Shown: positions 1 through 4,895 of the stretch, piece after piece | Numbering within the stretch: the first letter of the stretch is position 1 | How the letters are laid out: the number at the start of each line of letters is the position of its first letter | Assembly (NCBI GenBank): GCA_014799525.1 | Contig: JAAVHW010000088.1 | Span: 1 to 6,037 of the forward strand | From: Clostridiales bacterium | GTDB taxonomy: Bacteria > Bacillota > Clostridia > Christensenellales > CAG-917 | Direction of reading: 5' to 3' | DNA: 6,037 bases | The notes under the pieces: model-generated | The model's input: the letters and a program-made list of their open reading frames with translations, nothing else | What the model was told of the DNA's origin: nothing | The model's database searches: none | Position numbers and translations under genes: made by a program

Positions 1-564
1 GAAGAGCAGGAAGCGGAAGTTTCAATTGTCGGCAATCAATTCAATTCCGCGGAGAACACCGTAGCGAAAGAAGAATTTGTTCAAGAGGAACTTGTTGAAG
101 AAGAGCCTGTACGTGAGCCTGTAGCGCAATACACCTACGTTCCCAAGCAAGAACAGCCCGCCCTCGTTGAAGAAGAGCCTGAAGAGCAATACGTTGAAGA
201 AGAATACGAAGACGAGTACGAAGAGGAAGAAGCTGAAGACGAGCAGCCAAAGGAAGAAAGGGTTGTTGCAGAGCCGAGTAAGTTCGTCAATCAAAAGCCT
301 GCAAAGCAATATGACGAGCAGGGCAGAGAGGTCAAGTACGTTGTTGAAACTGTCGAGGATGACGAGGTTGTCAAGCCCGCAAGACTGGTCAAGGTGCCAA
401 ACCTTGTTGACTATATGATTTCACTCAACATGTCAAAGCGTATGAAGATGAACGTGTGTATGCTCCTGCTTACTGCATACCATAAGTACAAGAGCGTACC
501 GCAGGAAAAGACAATTGTTATTGCGTGTATGAAGAAAATGCTCACCGCGCTTATGCAAGGCTAA
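1..564 (+). CDS. C-terminal part of an acidic protein of unknown function (5' end outside window)
   Basis: The frame is open from base 1 and stops at TAA 562-564, giving the last 187 residues of a protein whose start lies upstream. I do not recognise the family. Visible residues 1-90 are a low-complexity, probably disordered, Glu/Asp-rich tract with Pro, Val and Tyr; the hexapeptide LVEEEP occurs twice (31-36 and 55-60) and residues 62-82 are almost all Glu, Asp and Tyr. Residues 90-130 are mixed in charge. Residues about 131-187 change character: basic and Met-rich, probably helical (MSKRMKMNVCMLLLTAYHKYK at 144-164, broken here only by naming), so this is likely a small folded domain. No signal peptide or catalytic motif can be seen in this part. 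A strong terminator follows 70 bases after the stop, which supports a real gene end. Codon use (GAA/GAG-rich, GTT, AAG) fits the neighbouring genes. Function cannot be assigned. Confidence 0.75.
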   Translation, partial: EEQEAEVSIVGNQFNSAENTVAKEEFVQEELVEEEPVREPVAQYTYVPKQEQPALVEEEPEEQYVEEEYEDEYEEEEAEDEQPKEERVVAEPSKFVNQKPAKQYDEQGREVKYVVETVEDDEVVKPARLVKVPNLVDYMISLNMSKRMKMNVCMLLLTAYHKYKSVPQEKTIVIACMKKMLTALMQG

Positions 565-815
565 TCGAGTGGGTTAGAACACCGAAAAACACCCTAAATT
601 GCAATATGTATTGTTGCTAAACGCAATAAAGAGCCCCGCGAATTTCGCGGGGCTTTTAGTATTGTTTTAGGTGTGAAAGCATTTGTTGTTTTAAGGTGAA
701 ATGCCATTTGGTGAAATACTCTCATTCAATATTTCAAGTTGCTTTTGTATTCTAACATTAGCTTATGTAGCAAAAATACGGGTGTAGCTACGGGGTGGCT
801 TTGACATTCGCTTGC
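565..815. other. Intergenic region between convergent genes
   Basis: Apart from the terminator at 633-657, this 251-base stretch holds no reading frame that looks coding. It contains short imperfect direct repeats (GTGAAA followed by GCATTTG-like sequence around 673-685 and 696-710, with GGTGAAAT repeated exactly at 695-702 and 710-717). I found no convincing intrinsic terminator for the leftward transporter gene close to its stop; only a weak GTAGC...GCTAC pairing near 770-790. Confidence 0.6.
633..657 (+). terminator. Intrinsic terminator of the acidic-protein gene
   Basis: GCCCCGCGA (633-641) and TCGCGGGGC (645-653) form a perfect 9-bp GC-rich stem with a 3-base loop, followed by TTTT (654-657). 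It lies 68 bases after the stop codon of the upstream gene. On the opposite strand the stem is followed by CTCTTTATT, a weaker T-rich run, so it could also stop leftward transcription from the convergent transporter gene about 160 bases away. Confidence 0.9.
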
Positions 816-1769
816 TTATTTAAACATATTCTTTTTGGCGAGTATGATGAGCATCACGATACAAACCACTACGTTTATTCCAACGACAATCCAGAAGCCC
901 CACCATTGTCCCTCAAAGGGTACGCCTGTGTTCATGCCCCACAGTGCGCCAATCATTGCAGGAACGTCAACGATAAGCGTAAGGATTGTGAGCGTTTTCA
1001 TGACCTTGTTCAAGTTGTTTGAGATGATAGAGGAGTAGGAATCCATGGTGCTGTTCAAAATGTCGCGATAGATGTTTGACATCTCGATAGCCTGTCTAAT
1101 CTCAATGAGTACGTCCTCCCACAAGTCCTCGTCCTCCTCGTAGAACTTTATAAGCCTCGGCACTTTGTCGAGAACGGCGTTGTTTGAGCGCAGTGAAGTG
1201 CTGAAGTAGACGAGTGACTTTTCAAGTGAAAGCATTTCGATAAGCTCCTCGTTGCGCATGGATTTTTCAAGAATGCCTTGCACACGCTGGCTGGCTCTGT
1301 CTATCTGCTTGAGGTACTGCAAATACTTTTTGGATATAACGTACTGCAGCTGCAAGAAGAAGCGGGTACGCTTGTGTACGTTGAAGTCGCGCACGTATCT
1401 GCCAGCAATCAAGTCGTAGATTATGGAGGTTTCGTTCAAGCAGACGGTGACGAGCGTTTTATCTGTAAATATGCAGCCGAACGGAAGAGTGGCGTACGTG
1501 TACTTGTCGTCGTCCTCCTCGGTGATAGGAATGTCCGTAACGGACATAAGGATGGAATCTTCCTTTTCGATATAAGCGCGCTCTTCGGAGTCGAGTGCAG
1601 CCTTGAGATATTCCTCGGGAATTGACGTAGCAAGAGAAACCCACTCAATTTCTTTATCGGTGGGGTTTGACATATGAATCCACTGGTCGGTGAAATCATA
1701 TCCGTCAACGATAAGCTCTTTGTCTACTTCCGCGACAGATTTGCCTTCTTTCTTGTAAACCTGAAACAT
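816..1769 (-). CDS. corA: CorA-family magnesium/divalent cation transporter
   Basis: This is a 317-residue inner-membrane channel-type transporter of the CorA family, probably for Mg2+ (possibly Co2+ or Ni2+ as well). The long N-terminal cytoplasmic part (about 1-258) is acidic and helical, as in CorA, including the long stalk helix (about 195-258). Two membrane segments close the protein: TM1 about 259-277 (TLTILTLIVDVPAMIGALW) and TM2 about 290-310. The family signature Gly-Met-Asn sits at 278-280 directly after TM1, here as WGMN with a short acidic loop before TM2, and the tail KKNMFK is basic. Start choice: an ATG at 1793 would add eight residues, but AGGAGG (1779 to 1774 on the minus strand) lies 4 bases before the ATG at 1769 and inside that extension, so 1769 is preferred. 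The length is normal for the family. The gene is divergent from ppdK and has a structured leader. The ion specificity is inferred, not shown. Confidence 0.92.
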   Translation of the reverse strand: MFQVYKKEGKSVAEVDKELIVDGYDFTDQWIHMSNPTDKEIEWVSLATSIPEEYLKAALDSEERAYIEKEDSILMSVTDIPITEEDDDKYTYATLPFGCIFTDKTLVTVCLNETSIIYDLIAGRYVRDFNVHKRTRFFLQLQYVISKKYLQYLKQIDRASQRVQGILEKSMRNEELIEMLSLEKSLVYFSTSLRSNNAVLDKVPRLIKFYEEDEDLWEDVLIEIRQAIEMSNIYRDILNSTMDSYSSIISNNLNKVMKTLTILTLIVDVPAMIGALWGMNTGVPFEGQWWGFWIVVGINVVVCIVMLIILAKKNMFK

Positions 1770-1773
1770 ACGG

Positions 1774-1779
1774 CCTCCT
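1774..1779 (-). promoter_or_regulatory. Ribosome binding site deciding the corA start
   Basis: On the minus strand AAAAGGAGG is followed by CCGT and ATG. The full AGGAGG core lies 4 bases from the ATG at 1769. It lies downstream of the alternative upstream ATG (1793), so it selects the shorter protein. Confidence 0.85.
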
Positions 1780-1783
1780 TTTC

Positions 1784-1804
1784 GGCATGGCAACGCGCCA
1801 CGCC
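1784..1804 (-). promoter_or_regulatory. Stable hairpin just upstream of the corA ribosome binding site
   Basis: Read on the minus strand, GGCGTGGC and GCCATGCC form an 8-bp stem with one G-U pair and a 5-base loop (GCGTT). It ends 4 bases before the AAAAGGAGG of the transporter gene. It has no T-run, so it is not a terminator. It does not cover the ribosome binding site; an attenuating or stabilising role in the leader is inference. Confidence 0.55.
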
Positions 1805-1832
1805 CTTGGATAGCCCTTGAACGTGTGCGTCT

Positions 1833-1871
1833 TTATTGGAGTGGTTGACTACTTCGAGGGTCAGCGTCCAT
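1833..1871 (-). CDS. Possible 12-codon leader peptide (MDADPRSSQPLQ) in the corA leader
   Basis: In the untranslated leader of the transporter gene, an ATG at 1871 opens a frame of 12 codons ending in TAA at 1835-1833. It is preceded by GAGGTG (minus strand, 1885-1880), which matches six bases of the AGGAGGTG consensus, with 8 bases before the ATG. The peptide begins Met-Asp-Ala-Asp-Pro. Enterobacterial mgtL, the leader peptide of the Mg2+ transporter gene mgtA, also begins with acidic residues and prolines, which are known to make translation sensitive to Mg2+. The resemblance in position and composition is seen; a regulatory role is inferred. A frame this short can arise by chance, and no homologue is known to me. 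Confidence 0.35.
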   Translation of the reverse strand: MDADPRSSQPLQ

Positions 1872-1898
1872 AAATATTGCACCTCATAAAACATTGAT

Positions 1899-1928
1899 AT
1901 TATCATTTTATCAAAAAAGATTTTACAA
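1899..1928 (-). promoter_or_regulatory. Candidate promoter for the leftward corA transcript
   Basis: On the minus strand TTGTAA (1928-1923) and GATAAT (1904-1899) are separated by 18 bases. GATAAT matches the -10 consensus at five of six positions and TTGTAA the -35 at four of six. Transcription would begin near 1892, giving a leader of about 120 bases that holds the short frame and the hairpin. The surrounding DNA is very AT-rich, so chance matches are likely. Confidence 0.4.
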
Positions 1929-2034
1929 AGCAACAATTTGACCGTATAAAAATATTTTTTACGCGGCTGCCTGTCGCGCGCAATATATTATATAAATTCA
2001 TTGGTATATTTTGGAAATAAACTGTAATTTTGTC

Positions 2035-2063
2035 TTGCATTCGCGGGCGTATTTTGTTATCAT
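2035..2063 (+). promoter_or_regulatory. Candidate extended -10 promoter for ppdK
   Basis: TTGCAT (2035-2040) and TATCAT (2058-2063) are 17 bases apart. The -10 box matches the consensus at five of six positions and is preceded by TG and one base (2055-2057), the extended -10 element, which would make up for the weak -35. Transcription would start near 2070, leaving a short leader of about 35 bases before the ATG. Confidence 0.5.
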
Positions 2064-2076
2064 ATCTTTATCAAAA

Positions 2077-2090
2077 AAAAGAATTCTTTT
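2077..2090. promoter_or_regulatory. Perfect 14-bp palindrome next to the ppdK ribosome binding site
   Basis: AAAAGAATTCTTTT is a perfect dyad that ends one base before the AGGAGG (2091-2096) of ppdK and lies just downstream of the predicted transcription start. It could be an operator or a weak RNA hairpin. It may also be chance in AT-rich DNA. Confidence 0.3.
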
Positions 2091-2104
2091 AGGAGGACTT
2101 CTAA

Positions 2105-4753
2105 ATGCAAAAAAAATACGTTTATCTGTTCACTGAAGGCGACGCTTCAATGCGTGAGCTTCTTGGTGGCAAGGGCGCAAACCTCGCAGAGATGACCAAA
2201 ATCGGTCTTCCTGTTCCTCAGGGCTTCACAATTTCTACCGAGGCTTGCACACAGTACTATGAGGACGGCAGAAAAATCAACAAAGACATCCGCGCCGAAA
2301 TCTTAGAGAATATTGAAAAACTTGAAGAAATCACCGGCAAGAAATTCGGTGACCAAGAAAATCCGCTTCTTGTTTCAGTTCGTTCTGGCGCAAGAGCATC
2401 TATGCCTGGCATGATGGATACAATCCTCAACCTCGGCTTGAACGAGAAGGTTGTTGAGGTTCTTGCAGAAAAGTCTGGCAACCCAAGATGGGCTTGGGAC
2501 TGCTATCGCCGTTTTATCCAGATGTTCTCGGACGTCGTTATGGAAGTCGGCAAGAAGTATTTTGAAAAGCTCATCGACGAGATGAAGCAAAAGAAGGGCG
2601 TCGAGTTTGACGTCGACCTCACCGCTGAGGACTTGAAGGAGCTTGCAAATCAGTTTAAGGCTGAGTACAAAAAGCAACTCGGCACGGACTTCCCGTCTGA
2701 CCCGAAGGAGCAGCTCTTCGAGGCAGTCAAGGCAGTGTTCCGCAGCTGGGATAACCCGCGTGCAAACATCTACCGTATGGACCATGACATTCCCTATAGC
2801 TGGGGTACGGCTGTCAACGTACAGATGATGGCGTTCGGCAACATGGGCGACGATTGCGGCACGGGTGTTGCTTTCACAAGAAACCCCGCAACTGGTGAGC
2901 CTGGTCTTATGGGTGAGTTCCTCATGAACGCACAGGGCGAGGACGTCGTTGCAGGTGTCCGTACACCTATGCACATCTCCGAGATGAAAAAGAAGCTCCC
3001 CGAAGTTTACAAGCAATTCCTTGAGGTTTGCAAGACTCTTGAAAACCATTATAGAGATATGCAGGATATGGAGTTCACCATTGAAAAGGGCAAGCTCTAT
3101 ATGCTTCAGACAAGAAACGGCAAGCGTACGGCGGCTGCGGCTATCCGTATCGCATGCGACCTCATCGACGAGAAGATGATTACCGAGAAGGAAGCACTTC
3201 TCCAGATTGACGCAAAGTCACTCGATATGCTCCTGCACCCGACGTTTGATACAAAGGCGCTCAAGGCTGCAAATAAGGAGAACGTCGTCGGTCAAGGTAT
3301 TGCTGCATCTCCAGGTGCTGCGGCAGGTACTGTCGTATTCACTTCCGAGGACGCTGTAAAGCTCGGCAAGGCAGGCAAGAACGTCATTCTCGTAAGACTT
3401 GAAACTTCTCCCGAAGATATCGAGGGTATGAAGTACGCGCAGGGTATCCTGACAGTTCGTGGCGGACAGACCTCTCACGCGGCAGTCGTTGCTCGCGGCA
3501 TGGGTACTTGCTGCGTTTCAGGTTGCGGCGACATCAAGATGAACGAGGAAGAGAAATACTTCATGCTCGGTGGCAAGAAGTTCAAAGAGGGCTCTGAGCT
3601 TTCATTGGACGGCTCCACAGGTAAGATTTACAACATCTGCATCAAGACTGTTCCTGCAGACCCCAACAGCGGCTACTTCGGCAGAATTATGCAGCTTGCT
3701 GACAAGTATAAGAAGCTCGGCGTTCGCACCAACGCGGATACTCCCGAGGATGCAAAGCGCGCAGCAGAGCTCGGCGCACAGGGTATCGGTCTTACCCGTA
3801 CAGAGCATATGTTCTTCGGACCTGGCAGAATTGACAAGTTCCGCGAGATGATTTGCTCCGACACGGTTGAGGAGCGCAAGAAAGCTCTTGACGCAATCGA
3901 GCCCATGCAGCAAAAGGACTTCGAAGGTCTTATGGAAGCGCTTGAGGGCAATCCTGTTACAATCCGTTTCCTCGACCCGCCGCTTCACGAGTTTGTCCCC
4001 ACGGAAAAGAAGGACATCGAAGAGCTTGCAAATGCAAAGGGCAAGACCGTCAAGGAAATCAAGCAGCTTTGCGAGAGCTTGCACGAGTTCAACCCGATGA
4101 TGGGTCACCGCGGCTGCCGTCTTGCTGTAACTTATCCCGAGATTGCCATTATGCAGACGAAGGCTGTCATTAAGGCAGCAATCAACGTCCAGAAGCGTCA
4201 TCCCGATTGGAAGGTTAAGCCCGAAATTATGATTCCGCTTGTCGGCGATATGAAGGAATTGAAGTTCTGCAAGCAGACCGTTGTTGAAACTGCAAACGCA
4301 GTCATCAAGGAAGCAGGCGTAAAGCTCAAATTTGAAGTCGGTACAATGATTGAGATTCCGAGAGCAGCACTCGTTGCTGACGAGATTGCAAGCGAAGCTG
4401 AGTTCTTCTGCTTCGGTACAAACGACCTCACGCAGATGACGTTCGGCTTCAGCCGTGACGACGCAAGCAAGTTCCTGCCCAGCTACTACCAGAACAAGAT
4501 TTATGAGTCCGACCCGTTCTCCAGACTTGATACAGTCGGTGTTGGTAAGCTCATGAAGATGGCTGTTGAGATGGGTCATGCAACGCGCAAGAATATCCAC
4601 TGCGGTATCTGCGGCGAGCATGGCGGCGACCCGTCCTCAATCGAGTTCTGCCACGCAATCGGTCTTGACTACGTGTCTTGCTCACCGTTCAGAGTTCCAA
4701 TCGCTCGCCTCGCGGCTGCTCAAGCACAAATCAAGAACCCACGCAAGAAGTAA
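2105..4753 (+). CDS. ppdK: Pyruvate, phosphate dikinase
   Basis: This cytosolic enzyme interconverts pyruvate + ATP + phosphate and PEP + AMP + pyrophosphate. In fermenting anaerobes it commonly works in glycolysis or at the PEP/pyruvate node. The 882 residues are the full family length. The nucleotide-binding half comes first (about 1-345), with GGKGANLAEM near the start and the SGARASMPGMMDT and GDDCGTGVAFTRNPATG motifs. The swivelling phosphohistidine domain follows (about 390-510), with GGQTSHAAVVARG and the phosphorylated His at 458. The PEP/pyruvate barrel (about 530-882) has Arg565 (LTRTEHMF), Arg621 (IRFLDPP), metal ligands Glu750 (MIEIPR) and Asp774 (GTNDLTQ), and the acid/base Cys836 (GICGEHGG). 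All key residues known from the Clostridium symbiosum enzyme are present. Thr456, two residues before the His, is the position targeted by dikinase regulatory proteins in plants; no such regulator is in the window. AGGAGG at 2091-2096, 8 bases from the ATG, fixes the start. Codon use is strongly biased, as in a highly expressed gene. Confidence 0.99.
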   Translation: MQKKYVYLFTEGDASMRELLGGKGANLAEMTKIGLPVPQGFTISTEACTQYYEDGRKINKDIRAEILENIEKLEEITGKKFGDQENPLLVSVRSGARASMPGMMDTILNLGLNEKVVEVLAEKSGNPRWAWDCYRRFIQMFSDVVMEVGKKYFEKLIDEMKQKKGVEFDVDLTAEDLKELANQFKAEYKKQLGTDFPSDPKEQLFEAVKAVFRSWDNPRANIYRMDHDIPYSWGTAVNVQMMAFGNMGDDCGTGVAFTRNPATGEPGLMGEFLMNAQGEDVVAGVRTPMHISEMKKKLPEVYKQFLEVCKTLENHYRDMQDMEFTIEKGKLYMLQTRNGKRTAAAAIRIACDLIDEKMITEKEALLQIDAKSLDMLLHPTFDTKALKAANKENVVGQGIAASPGAAAGTVVFTSEDAVKLGKAGKNVILVRLETSPEDIEGMKYAQGILTVRGGQTSHAAVVARGMGTCCVSGCGDIKMNEEEKYFMLGGKKFKEGSELSLDGSTGKIYNICIKTVPADPNSGYFGRIMQLADKYKKLGVRTNADTPEDAKRAAELGAQGIGLTRTEHMFFGPGRIDKFREMICSDTVEERKKALDAIEPMQQKDFEGLMEALEGNPVTIRFLDPPLHEFVPTEKKDIEELANAKGKTVKEIKQLCESLHEFNPMMGHRGCRLAVTYPEIAIMQTKAVIKAAINVQKRHPDWKVKPEIMIPLVGDMKELKFCKQTVVETANAVIKEAGVKLKFEVGTMIEIPRAALVADEIASEAEFFCFGTNDLTQMTFGFSRDDASKFLPSYYQNKIYESDPFSRLDTVGVGKLMKMAVEMGHATRKNIHCGICGEHGGDPSSIEFCHAIGLDYVSCSPFRVPIARLAAAQAQIKNPRKK

Positions 4754-4777
4754 TTCGTTTGAATTAGTTGAAAGATT

Positions 4778-4808
4778 AAAAGGGCTTCGCAAAAGCGAAG
4801 TCCTTTTT
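4778..4808 (+). terminator. Intrinsic terminator of ppdK
   Basis: AAAAGGGCTTCGC (4778-4790) pairs with GCGAAGTCCTTTT (4795-4807) around an AAAA loop, with one G-U pair; the right arm ends in five T residues (4804-4808). It begins 24 bases after the ppdK stop and indicates that ppdK is transcribed alone. Confidence 0.93.
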
Positions 4809-4817
4809 GCGTTGATA

Positions 4818-4846
4818 TTGACAGAAGATATAAATTATAGTATATA
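4818..4846 (+). promoter_or_regulatory. Promoter of the lipoprotein gene
   Basis: A perfect -35 box TTGACA (4818-4823) is followed after 17 bases by TATATA (4841-4846), with TATATT at 4843-4848 as a close alternative. The segment lies directly after the ppdK terminator and about 50 bases before the lipoprotein ATG. This shows an independent transcription unit. Confidence 0.65.
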
Positions 4847-4895
4847 TTATATTGTAAACTGCATGATAACAGTATTTTCGTTAGAGGGGAAAGTG

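Larger units (their letters stand above)
1770..2104. other. Divergent control region between corA and ppdK
   Basis: These 335 bases separate the divergent transporter and dikinase genes. The left part (1770-1890) is GC-richer and corresponds to the transporter leader. The right part (1890-2090) is AT-rich and carries the candidate promoters for both directions. A sequence built from TATCAT and TTTATCAAAAAA occurs twice in the same orientation, at 1901-1918 and 2058-2078. No further protein-coding gene is supported here. Confidence 0.7.

Noticed and set aside
1278..1625. A 115-codon rightward frame
   Set aside because: It is antisense to the transporter gene, has no ribosome binding site or recognisable motif.
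1769..1793. Upstream ATG at 1793 as the corA start
   Set aside because: The ribosome binding site AGGAGG lies downstream of it and serves the ATG at 1769; the added residues (MPCRKGGR) are encoded by the hairpin and ribosome binding site region.
1770..1892. M-box (ykoK) Mg2+ riboswitch
   Set aside because: The leader is in the right place, but the conserved M-box segments, such as the GTTAGGTGAGGCTCCT start and the GCTGCTGCCC core, are not present. Only loose resemblance remains, so it is not called.
1724..1936. A 70-codon leftward frame overlapping the corA leader and start
   Set aside because: It overlaps the ribosome binding site and the first 46 bases of corA in another frame, has no ribosome binding site at its first ATG, and its composition does not look like a protein. 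Much of it lies in the structured leader.
2375..3049. A 224-codon frame on the minus strand
   Set aside because: It too is antisense to ppdK; the conserved motifs of the dikinase on the plus strand fully explain the sequence.
3602..4621. A 339-codon frame on the minus strand
   Set aside because: It is entirely antisense to ppdK, Cys- and Leu-rich from reversed codons, without a domain or ribosome binding site. It is a shadow of a strongly codon-biased gene.
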